Part shown: in pieces, positions 51,525 through 60,507 of the stretch
Layout: each line of letters starts with the position of its first letter
How positions within the stretch are numbered: position 1 is the stretch's first letter
From: an uncultured Acetatifactor sp.
GTDB lineage: Bacteria > Bacillota > Clostridia > Lachnospirales > Lachnospiraceae
Direction: 5' to 3'
Length of the DNA stretch: 64,000 bases
Assembly: GCA_910577665.1 (NCBI GenBank)
Contig: CAJTOJ010000001.1
Span: 248,001-312,000 of the forward strand
Made by a program: the position numbers and the translations under genes
The notes under the pieces: generated by a model
Databases searched by the model: none
What the model saw: the letters and a program-made list of their open reading frames with translations, nothing else
Told to the model about the DNA's origin: nothing

Positions 51525-53525
51525 TTATGGTGTCAATGCCTCCAGGGACCATTCCTCCTGGTAACGAAGGTACATGGCACCCTCTTCATCGAATTCCACT
51601 GGCAGCCAGATGTATCTGGAATTCGTCAGGTCTTCACTGTTCCATCTGTCTCCCATATAGAGATAAGTGCCATTCTCCTCATCTGCCAGGAACACACAGG
51701 TACTCTGGGAATCAAAAGTAGTCCGCTTGTCATCCCCCACGCATGGATCCCCACAGTTCACCCAGTCTCCCAGAACAGACTCCGCCCTGTAGTACCGGGC
51801 CTGGTTCGGCGCCCATCCCGTACATCCCGATGTCAACAGATAATAGCTGCCATCTCTGAAAAACAGTGCAGGTGCTTCCCGCTGTGCCCCCGGGAACAGC
51901 CGTATGAAGTCTTCCCCATAGACTGCCTTTTCCGGGTCTGTTGCCAGATAGGTATACTCTTCATTCAGTTTCGAGATATACAATGTCAGATTCTCTTCAC
52001 TGGAATATATGATGTATGCCGTGCCATCCTCATCCACGAACAGATTCATATCCCTGGCCATGCCTTTGCTCTGGGGATAGAAATCTTCCTGGTCCTCTGG
52101 ACAGGTATTCAGACGGTATCTGTCTATGAAGCGGAAGGGCCCGTTGGGATTTTTACTCACCGCCACACCTGCCGATGCCGCTGCATAATTGGAATCACTG
52201 TACGCTGTAGGTCCGTCTGCGTGGAACCAGATCACATACATATCCGTCTTCTCATTGTACAGCATCTTGGGACGTTCAATCACCGCTGTCTGGGAGGACA
52301 GACTGGCGTAGACATTGTCCAGCTGTTCTTCTGTGTAGTCTCCATACAATTCCTGGAAATAAGCTTCCTTCTCCAGCTGTTCCCTGCTGTCCACATTCCG
52401 CATGACAATGCCTTCCGAATGCCAGTTGTACAGGTCATCTGAGCTGTAAGCCCGGATACCGCCGCGGTAACCTGCAGACTTATCCTCTCCTACCCACCAC
52501 CATTTCTCCACCATCTCTCCTGTGGACTTATCCCGGACAGGAAGCTTCTGCACCTGTCCTCCATGGGCCTGAATCAGGTTCCCCTCATCATCTGTCCAAC
52601 GTTTTCCTACCTGAAATGTTGTGTAAACCTTGATCTCTTCCAATTCTTCGTACGCCTCCTTTAATTCTTCACATGCTTTCCTGTATTCCTCTGGCTTCCC
52701 TTCTCCTTCGGCAAGCTTTAAGGCTTCCTTACGTTTCTCCTGGTAGATCTGGCAGGTACTTGCTGTATAGATTCCAGCCTCTTCAGGCGGCACCTCCATC
52801 TGTTCCAGGTACTGCTGAAGAAGCACGCTGTCATATACCGGTACCGCCCGGATGGTGATGTAACTCAAGACCGGATCCTTCATGGCATCTGTTCCCCGGT
52901 CCGGATTGTACACCTTGACCTGCAGGGATCCGTCTGTTACCCTGGTGGTAGCCACCGCCTCCGTGAGCTTGTATTTCAGGATCTTCAAAGCGTCCACCTC
53001 ACAGCTTCCCTCCAGATCCACACACACTGTCCTGGCACTGAACGGATTGTAGAACCCTACAGTGACTTCATATTCCCCGCTGGGCAGTTCAAAGTCATAG
53101 TAAAATCCCGTTTCCTCCCCATCATATTCCGTACCTTCCCGGATCTCCCAGCGGCTGGACATGGCACCTTCTCCGGATGCATCTGCCACAGCCTCCATGT
53201 AGTCCCTGGGCTGATAGCCCCACATCTTCCCTGTGGCCTTATCCGCCCCGTATTCCTGGTCTGCCGAGGACTGGTACAACCCCAGCTGATCCGCTTCTGT
53301 GCCTGCACAGTCCACATGGTACACCAGGAAGTCCCCAGGGATCAGTTCCTGTGTGGTATGTATATCCCAGAAAAAAGGGATCTCCTTCTCCTCTGCCGGC
53401 CCGCCAGACAGGTCTTTCGCACCATCCTGCCCATCCACAGCTTTCTGGGTATCCTCCTGCCTGCCGCAGCCTGCAAGGCACATTGCCAGCAGCATTGTCA
53501 GCATCCATCTGCTTTTCCTTCTCAT
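51525..53525 (-). CDS. Lipoprotein glycoside hydrolase family 43, subfamily 24-like (exo-beta-1,3-galactanase type)
   Basis: 666 residues. Lipobox LAMCLAGCGRQ anchors it outside the cell. A beta-sandwich module (about 50-230) and a helical segment (EYRKACEELKEAYEELEEIK) precede the five-bladed propeller. Propeller motifs match GH43_24: LIQAHGGQVQKLPV, WVGEDKSAGYRGGIRAYSSD, VIERPKMLYNEKTDMYVIWF, ARDMNLFVDEDGTAYIIYSS, REAPALFFRDGSYYLLTSGC (then TGWAPNQARYY) and FDSQSTCVF. Known members trim beta-1,3-galactan backbones of arabinogalactan. As first gene of the operon it suggests that the transporters take up arabinogalactan-derived pieces. Start 53525 has AGGA just upstream and overlaps a short leader frame. 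Confidence 0.82.
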   Translation of the reverse strand: MRRKSRWMLTMLLAMCLAGCGRQEDTQKAVDGQDGAKDLSGGPAEEKEIPFFWDIHTTQELIPGDFLVYHVDCAGTEADQLGLYQSSADQEYGADKATGKMWGYQPRDYMEAVADASGEGAMSSRWEIREGTEYDGEETGFYYDFELPSGEYEVTVGFYNPFSARTVCVDLEGSCEVDALKILKYKLTEAVATTRVTDGSLQVKVYNPDRGTDAMKDPVLSYITIRAVPVYDSVLLQQYLEQMEVPPEEAGIYTASTCQIYQEKRKEALKLAEGEGKPEEYRKACEELKEAYEELEEIKVYTTFQVGKRWTDDEGNLIQAHGGQVQKLPVRDKSTGEMVEKWWWVGEDKSAGYRGGIRAYSSDDLYNWHSEGIVMRNVDSREQLEKEAYFQELYGDYTEEQLDNVYASLSSQTAVIERPKMLYNEKTDMYVIWFHADGPTAYSDSNYAAASAGVAVSKNPNGPFRFIDRYRLNTCPEDQEDFYPQSKGMARDMNLFVDEDGTAYIIYSSEENLTLYISKLNEEYTYLATDPEKAVYGEDFIRLFPGAQREAPALFFRDGSYYLLTSGCTGWAPNQARYYRAESVLGDWVNCGDPCVGDDKRTTFDSQSTCVFLADEENGTYLYMGDRWNSEDLTNSRYIWLPVEFDEEGAMYLRYQEEWSLEALTP

Positions 53526-53608
53526 TTTCCTGCACCCCAATCCCAGAAAATGTCCATAGCCAGGGTTCTTTCCATCTTTCCCGCAGCCAGGCGGCTTCTG
53601 TTATCCAA
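53522..53608 (-). CDS. Possible 28-residue leader peptide of the sugar operon
   Basis: A short frame opening with TTG at 53608 just after GGAGGAGGG and ending with a TGA that overlaps the GH43 start (ATGA). Product: MDNRSRLAAGKMERTLAMD then IFWDWGAGK. The strong ribosome site and the stop/start overlap suggest translational coupling with the GH43 gene, whose own site is weak. No homologue is known to me; it could be chance. Confidence 0.35.
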   Translation of the reverse strand: MDNRSRLAAGKMERTLAMDIFWDWGAGK

Positions 53609-53724
53609 TATTACCCTCCTCCACAACCGAAAAAGAATATCCATGGGCAAAACCTACTATTATCTGGCATTTATTTTACAAAATTCCAGTTAATATTAAC
53701 ATGAAAAATATCTCTTAGTTTTTC

Positions 53725-53753
53725 TTGCAACTGGTAAGATATTCATATATAAT
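53725..53753 (+). promoter_or_regulatory. Sigma-A promoter of the sensor kinase/regulator pair
   Basis: TTGCAA (53725-53730), 17-bp spacer, TATAAT (53748-53753). The -10 is inside an AT-rich palindrome, TTCATATATAATATATGAA. It lies about 160 bp before the kinase start in the 390-bp region shared with the divergent sugar operon; the operon's own promoter could not be placed with confidence. Confidence 0.6.
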
Positions 53754-53914
53754 ATATGAACAATCTTTAGATTACCGATAGAAATTTCATGGTTCCGGAA
53801 ATGATATGGAATATTTTCAGACAGATATAACAATTTTCCATAGATATGCAGGAAAGAACGGTCTGGGTTTCCCTTCCGTTTACAGGTAGTCACAGCAGAT
53901 TTTAGGAGGTGTCT

Positions 53915-55732
53915 ATGAACAATCGTCCGGAAAGAGTGCCCATGCATCGCTTCAGCAGGTCTTCTATCCAGAGACAGTTCCTGATCATCAGTAGTGTTTC
54001 ACTGTTCATGATAGGCATCCTCTCTTTTTTGATGCTACAGAGCGCGCAGCGGATCCTGATCACCAATGTAAGCAACTATGTGGACCTGTTCACCAACAAA
54101 TACACCAACCAGCTGGACACTCTTTGTTTCCAGATGGACGTACTCTGCCGCCAGTTCCAGACAGATGAAATTTACCGGACACTTTTCGAGGCCACATCCT
54201 ACCAGGATCTTGATCCCAGTATCACAACCGCCATAGATAATGATATCACCTATATCAAGTCCCTGAACACCGGTATCTATGATGTGTCCTTTGTAAACCA
54301 GCTTATCCACTGGTCCACCCTGTTCTCCCAGGAGGATCTGGACGCCATATACCAGCAGCCCTCTGGCCATGGAAGCAGCAGCCGTGGACTGGGCCTGTAC
54401 AAGAGCAGCTTCCTACCCCTGGCAGACAAAAATTTCTATGTCTATTGCTGCAATGTCTACAGCTATGGAAAACAGATCGGGAATGTCCTTATCTCCCTGG
54501 ATATTGACAAACTGGATCTGGATTCCTCCAACACAGATTCGCCCTCTTCTTTCTTTATCATGGATACAAATGGCAATGTCTGTGGGCTGAGCAGCAATTC
54601 TGATCTGTTCGCCGAGGCTGTGACAGCTGTCTGTAAAGAATATGCCTGGCATCTGTCCGACAGCAGTGCTTCTTCCCCTTACACGGTCAACCGTGACTCC
54701 TTCTCCATCCGGACGACATATTCAGAGCTGGCAAACTGTTATATCATCAGTGCAGTCCACATTCCGGCCATAGAGAAAATGCTGCGCAGCATGACCTATT
54801 ACATATGGTTCCTGCTGGGCGCCATTGTCTTCTTCTCCCTGCTGATGTTGTTCTCCCTGTACCGCAATATGGTAATGCCACTGAACCAGATACACGGGAT
54901 CATAGAGACCATACGCAACAGACGACAGCGGCACCTTACATACCCCCTGGATATCAAGGGCTGCGCGGAGGTTCACGACCTGGCCCTGGCCTTTTCCAAT
55001 ATGTTCTCCGATATAGATTCCCTGAACGAACAGATCTTTGAGACTTCTTCCAAGCTCTATGAGGAGAAGATCCGGTCGCAGGCCACGCAGATCGATTATT
55101 TCCGCAGCCAGATCAATCCACATTTCCTTTACAATGTGCTGGAACTGATCCGATCCCTGGCCCTTAGCCGCCAGGCACCGGAGATCGCTGCCATCACCGT
55201 TGCTGTGGGAAAAATGTACCGGTACAGTACCAAGGGGAATCCCATTGTCCCCTTCCAGGAGGAACTGGAGATGACCAAGGCCTATGTGGAGATCCAGAAG
55301 TTCCGGTTCCAGGACAAATTTGACATATTCTTCAATATACCAGATGAGGCGCTAAAGCTGCCAGTCATCAAGATCATTCTCCAGCCCCTGGTGGAAAATG
55401 CCATCCAGCATGGCATCGAACCCTCCCTGGAACACTGTATCCTGTATATCGGATGTACGGTGACGGAAGATGAATTTCTGGTGGAGATCCGGGATGACGG
55501 TGTGGGCATTCCCGCCGGGCGTCTGCAGGAACTCCGCACCTGCCTGGAAGGAACACAATACAATACGGAAAACTATGTGGGGATACTCAATACAAATGCC
55601 AGGCTCAAGCTCCAGTATGGGGATGCTTATGGTATCACCATTGACAGTACACAGACAGACGGAACCGTGGTCAGAGTGCACATGCCGGGAAAAGCGGGTA
55701 TGGCCGGAACCGCAGGAAATACAGATGTCTGA
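53915..55732 (+). CDS. Sensor histidine kinase, YesM type
   Basis: 605 residues. Membrane helices at about 20-45 and 290-312 enclose a large extracellular sensor of about 240 residues. A HAMP-like region follows (LYRNMVMPLNQIHGIIETI). The phosphoacceptor motif is FRSQINPHFLYNVLELIRSL, then ATPase N box QPLVENAIQHGIEP and G box IRDDGVGIPAGRLQ. YesM-type kinases sense saccharides or binding proteins and phosphorylate a YesN-type AraC regulator. The divergent sugar operon is the obvious target. ATG at 53915 follows AGGAGG. Confidence 0.92.
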   Translation: MNNRPERVPMHRFSRSSIQRQFLIISSVSLFMIGILSFLMLQSAQRILITNVSNYVDLFTNKYTNQLDTLCFQMDVLCRQFQTDEIYRTLFEATSYQDLDPSITTAIDNDITYIKSLNTGIYDVSFVNQLIHWSTLFSQEDLDAIYQQPSGHGSSSRGLGLYKSSFLPLADKNFYVYCCNVYSYGKQIGNVLISLDIDKLDLDSSNTDSPSSFFIMDTNGNVCGLSSNSDLFAEAVTAVCKEYAWHLSDSSASSPYTVNRDSFSIRTTYSELANCYIISAVHIPAIEKMLRSMTYYIWFLLGAIVFFSLLMLFSLYRNMVMPLNQIHGIIETIRNRRQRHLTYPLDIKGCAEVHDLALAFSNMFSDIDSLNEQIFETSSKLYEEKIRSQATQIDYFRSQINPHFLYNVLELIRSLALSRQAPEIAAITVAVGKMYRYSTKGNPIVPFQEELEMTKAYVEIQKFRFQDKFDIFFNIPDEALKLPVIKIILQPLVENAIQHGIEPSLEHCILYIGCTVTEDEFLVEIRDDGVGIPAGRLQELRTCLEGTQYNTENYVGILNTNARLKLQYGDAYGITIDSTQTDGTVVRVHMPGKAGMAGTAGNTDV

Positions 55733-55834
55733 CAGCAACAGCGATGGAACATGTGTGCAGATGCGCGCGGAAGTATAAAAGAGTTTTTTGAAAATTGGCT
55801 TGCATGCCTGCAAAAGCATGCGCGGAGGTGCAGA

Positions 55835-57256
55835 ATGTATCAGGTATTATTGGCTGATGATGAGCAGTCTATTGTAGATTCCATGATCCACCATATCCCA
55901 TGGCAGCAGTATGGTATGGAAGTGGCCTACACTGCCACTACCGGGAAGCAGGCATATGATGTGCTGAAAAACACACCTCCGCACATTGCCATCCTGGATA
56001 TCCGTATGCCGGGATACAGCGGACTGGAGCTGTGCAGGATGGTATCCCAGGAAGGACTGGGTACCCAGATCATCATTATCAGCGGCTACGCCGAATTTTC
56101 CTATGCACAGAAAGCCATCCAGTACGGTGTCCTGGGCTATTGTCTGAAACCTGTGGAATATGATGAGGTAGTGGGACTTCTGCTGAAAGCAGTCCGCAAT
56201 CTGCAGCACCATGCCCCCAGACGCATCAGTTCGGATGATTTCCTGGACGCCATAGAGAGTCAGGAGCCCCTTAAGATCACCCAGTATCTGGGGGAACATG
56301 GGATCACCCAGGATCTCTGCTATTTTGCATCCTCCGTCAGTGATACCCCCCTGCTGTTGCCCGATACCCTGTCCTTCCGCATTGGTCCTTCCCAGTACGG
56401 CTATATCTCCCAGGCACCTTATGACAGGAATACCCTGCAGGAGGCGGCCCTTTCCAAGAAGGTATCAGGCATTGGACTCTACCCCTGTCCGGTATCGGCG
56501 GATGAATTCAAACCTGCATTCTATAAATGCATCGCCATGGCATATCATTTCTTCCTGGAACCGGAGTGCAAGATCTGTGACGGTCTCCATGACTCCAGTT
56601 TCCATCCTATGATGCAGCAGATCCAGAATGCCGTGTCCTTCGGGGAGAAGGAACGGCTGTGTGACCTGCTGACCCAGCTCAAGGACAAGGACTGCCACCG
56701 GTGTCTCTCCATCCAGGATGCAGGACAGCTCTACAACCTGATCATATCCAACCCCCAGCTTCTGGCTGATCCCCAGGATTATTTGCTGTATGGCTATAGA
56801 CAGCTGGTACATGAATATGCCACTTTTACAGATATGCTGGACAGTCTGCTCCAGCTCATCAATGCTGTCCCGGATCCCCAGGAGGAATCAGACTGCCTAA
56901 GCAACACTTACTTTCTAAGAATCATGAAGTACATCAACACCTACTACCAGGAAAACATCACCCTGCGGGATGTGGCCAGGGTGGTCAGTCTCAACCCCAA
57001 CTACATCAGCCAGCTTTTCAAGAAGGTGGCAGGGACTACCTTTTCCCATTACCTGACCAACCTGCGCATTACCAATGCCAAAAAGCTCCTGACCACCTCA
57101 GATATCTCTATCAACGAGGTCTCCATGAAGACAGGGTTTAACGACTACTTTTATTTTCTGAAGACCTTCAAAAAATACACCGGACATACACCCAGTGAAT
57201 ACAGAACCATCTACTACGGACAGGCCGCCCTCCTTCCGGCAGAGACCGTCTCATAG
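55835..57256 (+). CDS. Response regulator with AraC-type DNA-binding domain, YesN type
   Basis: 473 residues. Receiver domain at 1-120 with acidic pocket MYQVLLADDEQS, phospho-acceptor aspartate near 55 (HIAILDIRMPGYSG), ISGYAEFSYAQKAIQYGV and the LKP lysine. A middle region of about 240 residues is poorly conserved. The C-terminal ~100 residues are an AraC double helix-turn-helix (ITLRDVARVVSLNPNYISQL, KKLLTTSDISINEVSMKTGF, FKKYTGHTPSEYR). It should activate the sugar operon. The start at 55835 follows GGAGG; the first in-frame ATG further up is rejected because it lacks a site. Confidence 0.93.
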   Translation: MYQVLLADDEQSIVDSMIHHIPWQQYGMEVAYTATTGKQAYDVLKNTPPHIAILDIRMPGYSGLELCRMVSQEGLGTQIIIISGYAEFSYAQKAIQYGVLGYCLKPVEYDEVVGLLLKAVRNLQHHAPRRISSDDFLDAIESQEPLKITQYLGEHGITQDLCYFASSVSDTPLLLPDTLSFRIGPSQYGYISQAPYDRNTLQEAALSKKVSGIGLYPCPVSADEFKPAFYKCIAMAYHFFLEPECKICDGLHDSSFHPMMQQIQNAVSFGEKERLCDLLTQLKDKDCHRCLSIQDAGQLYNLIISNPQLLADPQDYLLYGYRQLVHEYATFTDMLDSLLQLINAVPDPQEESDCLSNTYFLRIMKYINTYYQENITLRDVARVVSLNPNYISQLFKKVAGTTFSHYLTNLRITNAKKLLTTSDISINEVSMKTGFNDYFYFLKTFKKYTGHTPSEYRTIYYGQAALLPAETVS

Positions 57257-57318
57257 CCACTTGCATTCTCTTCCTTTTCATGTTACGATATTCTGTATGA
57301 ATTTCAAGGAAAAAGGGG

Positions 57319-58185
57319 ATGAAGACAATGATACAGACAATGTTCGACAACCAGAAATCTATTTCTTTCGAGGTATTCCCGCCCAAGAAGGACGGTGCAT
57401 TTGAACAGGCCTTCGAGACGCTGGATGCATTGGGGACACTTTCCCCCGATTTCATCAGCGTCACTTACGGCGCAGGAGGCAGCCGTTCCGGGAAGACCAT
57501 AGAGATTGCCTCCTATATACAGAACCAAATGGGAATCGATGCCGTAGCCCATATGACCTGTGTGGGTTGTAAAAAGGAACAATTGCTTCAGGTAGCAGAT
57601 GCCTTGAGGGAACAGCATGTAAGCCATGTGCTGGCGCTAAGGGGAGACCGTCCGAAGGATATGAGCGATGAGCAGTTCGCCGCCAGGGATTTCGCCCATG
57701 CAAGTGATATGATGACATTTCTGGGTGAACACACAGACCTGGTTCTGGCCGGGGCCTGTTATCCGGAGAAGCATTTTGAGAGCTTCAGCATGGAATCCGA
57801 CCTGAATCACTTGAAACAGAAGCAGGACGCAGGCGCTGCCTATTTTATCAGCCAGCTCTTCTTCGACAATGATTTCTACTATACTTTCCTGGAAAAAGCC
57901 GCCAGAAAAGGCATCACGGTGCCGATCTGTGCCGGAATCATGCCCATTACCTCCGCAAAACAGATTGGCACTACCATCACCCTGTCCGGTTCCAGCCTGC
58001 CAAAGGCCCTCACAGACCTGATTGCCAGATACGGGGAAGACCCCCAGGAAATGCGCCGTGCCGGAATCGACTATGCCATCCGGCAGATCCGGGATCTCCA
58101 GGAGAATGGTGTGGGCCACATCCACATCTATACCATGAACAAGTCTAAGATGGCCGCTGAAATCATGGAAGGGATTGACAGGTAA
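57319..58185 (+). CDS. metF: Methylenetetrahydrofolate reductase
   Basis: 288 residues, the single-domain bacterial form, reducing 5,10-methylene- to 5-methyl-tetrahydrofolate with FAD. Motifs: SISFEVFPPKKDGAFEQAFE with the active-site glutamate, FISVTYGAGGSRSGKTIEIA, AHMTCVG, HVLALRGDRP and FFDNDFYYTFLEKAARKGIT. It follows the regulator by 62 bp and could be read from the same message or its own promoter; it is functionally unrelated to sugar uptake. Confidence 0.95.
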   Translation: MKTMIQTMFDNQKSISFEVFPPKKDGAFEQAFETLDALGTLSPDFISVTYGAGGSRSGKTIEIASYIQNQMGIDAVAHMTCVGCKKEQLLQVADALREQHVSHVLALRGDRPKDMSDEQFAARDFAHASDMMTFLGEHTDLVLAGACYPEKHFESFSMESDLNHLKQKQDAGAAYFISQLFFDNDFYYTFLEKAARKGITVPICAGIMPITSAKQIGTTITLSGSSLPKALTDLIARYGEDPQEMRRAGIDYAIRQIRDLQENGVGHIHIYTMNKSKMAAEIMEGIDR

Positions 58186-58226
58186 ATGACACCCGGACAG
58201 GTACTCCCAGAAGCAGAATGGCAGGC

Positions 58227-58541
58227 CTACAGGAAAAAGAAGCCTGCTGTCAGCACCAGGGACAGGGTGATGCGCACGATATGGTGCTGTAGATGGAAAT
58301 TATCCCCGGTCAGACCATTGTACAGGGCGCTGCCACAGATCAAGATGTTTCCTGCCAGTGCCAGGATCCAGTCTGCCTTCCACTGTAGGAGCAGGAACAA
58401 TACCGCCAGAAGCAGCAGGGCACTTCCCACGGTCATGACCATGGGAGAACGTCTGTTTCTGGCGGCTTTTAGCTGGGTGATGGCGGCCAGCATGGACAGT
58501 CCGCCGAACAGGATGCTAAGGATACATAGAGCTATTTTCAT
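58227..58541 (-). CDS. Small integral membrane protein of unknown function
   Basis: 104 residues with three hydrophobic helices (ALCILSILFGGLSMLAAIT, VMTVGSALLLLAVLFLLLQW, LSLVLTAGFFFL) plus a fourth weaker one (WILALAGNILICGSALYNGL). A short basic loop (KAARNRR) lies between the first two. No family recognised. It is convergent with metF and alone on its strand; the 222 bp to the next gene hold nothing clear. Confidence 0.62.
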   Translation of the reverse strand: MKIALCILSILFGGLSMLAAITQLKAARNRRSPMVMTVGSALLLLAVLFLLLQWKADWILALAGNILICGSALYNGLTGDNFHLQHHIVRITLSLVLTAGFFFL

Positions 58542-58763
58542 ACAGATACCTCTCCGCCTGCTTCATGTGGATTCCCTCGCAGGCATATGATCATTCTTTA
58601 TAAGTCAAGGCATTATATGACAGAAGTGGGTGAAGATATACCGCCTGGATGCTTCCGGGGTATCTGGCCGGATGCCGGTAGCGCAGGGAAGACCTGCCAT
58701 TCTGCTTCCGGGAATTCCACTCTGGGCAGCCTCCCCATGGAGAACACCCAGGGAAGACATCTG

Positions 58764-59774
58764 TCACTGCTGCCAGGGAATATCCAACACTTCCAGTTTC
58801 TTGTCCCGAAGCATCAGTTCCTTCACCGCCTGTTCTGCTGAAAGCCCTTCAAACAGAATCTTGTTCACCTGTTCTATGATAGGAAGCTGGACCTGGTATT
58901 TCCGGGACAGTTCCATGGCAGCCTTGGCTGAATAGACCCCTTCCACCACCATCTTCACCTCATTCATGGCTTCCTCATAGGTTTTTCCCTGTCCGATCAG
59001 AATCCCTGCGCGCCTGTTCCTGGAATGCATACTGGCACAGGTCACAATCAGATCCCCGATGCCTGTCAGGCCGCAGAAAGTCTCGAATTTACCGCCCATG
59101 GCCGTGCCCAGCCGGGCGATCTCCGTAATCCCCCGGGTGATCAGTGCGGCTTTCGTATTGTCCCCATATCCCAGGCCATCGGCAATCCCGGCCGCTAACG
59201 CCACCACATTCTTCAAGGCACCACCCAGTTCCATTCCCAGGATATCCGGGCTGGTATAAACCCGGAAAGCTTCGTTCATAAACAGATTCTGGATGTACCC
59301 GGCAGTCTCTTCGGACTTTGCCCCTACCACAATGGTCGTGGGAAGTCCCCTTCCCACTTCCTCTGCATGGGAAGGACCGGACATAACCGCCACATCTGCC
59401 TGGGGAATCTCCTGCTCAAGGATCTCTGACAAGGTCATCAAGGTACGTTCTTCTATCCCTTTGGCCACATTCAATATCTTCTGGCCATCTGCCACCAGGC
59501 CAGACAGTCGCCCCGCCGTCTGTCTGGTGTAAGCGCTGGCCACTGCCATCACCAGCAGATCCTTTCCCTCCACGGCTTCCCTGTCACTGACAGTAAATAC
59601 CATGTCCTGTGGCAGTACCACACCTGGCAGCATCTTATGCTCATGCTTTTCCTTCAGCATGGCGATCTCCGACTCCAATGCAGACCAGACCGTAACATGA
59701 TGCCCGTTCTTGTAAAGCAACACCGCAATGGCGATGCCCCAGCTTCCACCTCCGATGATTCCGATTCTTGCCAT
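58764..59774 (-). CDS. gpsA: Glycerol-3-phosphate dehydrogenase [NAD(P)+]
   Basis: 336 residues. N-terminal nucleotide-binding loop GIIGGGSWGIAIAVLL, SGPSHAEEVGRGLPTTIVVG, the catalytic region ELGGALKNVVALAAGIADGL with its lysine, and FCGLTGIGDLIVTCASMHSR. It makes sn-glycerol-3-phosphate for phospholipids, and PlsY, encoded just upstream in the same unit, then acylates it. Confidence 0.96.
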   Translation of the reverse strand: MARIGIIGGGSWGIAIAVLLYKNGHHVTVWSALESEIAMLKEKHEHKMLPGVVLPQDMVFTVSDREAVEGKDLLVMAVASAYTRQTAGRLSGLVADGQKILNVAKGIEERTLMTLSEILEQEIPQADVAVMSGPSHAEEVGRGLPTTIVVGAKSEETAGYIQNLFMNEAFRVYTSPDILGMELGGALKNVVALAAGIADGLGYGDNTKAALITRGITEIARLGTAMGGKFETFCGLTGIGDLIVTCASMHSRNRRAGILIGQGKTYEEAMNEVKMVVEGVYSAKAAMELSRKYQVQLPIIEQVNKILFEGLSAEQAVKELMLRDKKLEVLDIPWQQ

Positions 59775-59792
59775 GATGCGCCTCCTCTATTT

Positions 59793-60473
59793 TTACTTTT
59801 CCTCTGTAGCCTTTTTTTCTGTGTCCACCTTGTTCTTCTTGAACAGGTAGGTTTTCCTCTCGTTTCCATGCACCAGCCGCACTATGTTCTCCCGGTGCTT
59901 CCAATATGCCATGATGGCAAGAAAGGCCATCACCCCATACAATTCCAGTAGCTGTGCCTGGGTCATACCTGCAAACAACCCTGTCTGTCCGCAGATCACA
60001 AGCTGGATCATCAGTCCCGCATATACCAGCAGGGATCCCAGGGACACATAGTGTGTGATGAAGAAGATGCCAAAGAACAGGATTATCCCTGTGGGAATAA
60101 AATAGGGATGGAAGGACAGTACCAGTCCTGCCGTGGCCGCGATCCCCTTCCCGCCTTTAAAGCCCATATAGAACGGAAAATTATGTCCCAGAATGGCGCC
60201 CATGCCTGCATACAGGCACAACAGATAGACCGTATCCGGATGGCCCGTCCCAAAGGTAAGGCGCACCAGCCACACCGCAGCCATACATTTTAGGCAATCT
60301 CCCGCAAATACAATCAGTCCTGCCTTGGTGCCCAGCACTCTGAGTGCATTCGTTGTACCGGAATTGCCGCTTCCATGCTGCCTAATGTCAATCCCATGAG
60401 CCTTTCCATAGAAAAATGCCGTCTGGAACAGCCCAAACACATACCCAATTGCTATACAAAAGATCCTCTCCAT
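59793..60473 (-). CDS. plsY: Acyl-phosphate:glycerol-3-phosphate acyltransferase
   Basis: 226 residues, five to seven membrane helices. Family motifs: GSGNSGTTNALRVLGTKAG (motif 1), GHNFPFYMGFKGGKGIAATA (motif 2) and a late HRENIVRLVHGNERK with the active-site glutamate/arginine region. It transfers acyl from acyl phosphate to glycerol-3-phosphate at the membrane. The usual opening motif near residue 10 reads GYVFGLFQTAFFYGK instead of the common GYLLGSIPFG, a divergence seen in Lachnospiraceae. C-terminal tail is lysine-rich. Start 60473; a longer frame upstream overlaps der. Confidence 0.92.
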   Translation of the reverse strand: MERIFCIAIGYVFGLFQTAFFYGKAHGIDIRQHGSGNSGTTNALRVLGTKAGLIVFAGDCLKCMAAVWLVRLTFGTGHPDTVYLLCLYAGMGAILGHNFPFYMGFKGGKGIAATAGLVLSFHPYFIPTGIILFFGIFFITHYVSLGSLLVYAGLMIQLVICGQTGLFAGMTQAQLLELYGVMAFLAIMAYWKHRENIVRLVHGNERKTYLFKKNKVDTEKKATEEK

Positions 60474-60507
60474 CCCAGCCCCCGTTTCTGCGCTGCCAGC
60501 GCCTGTC

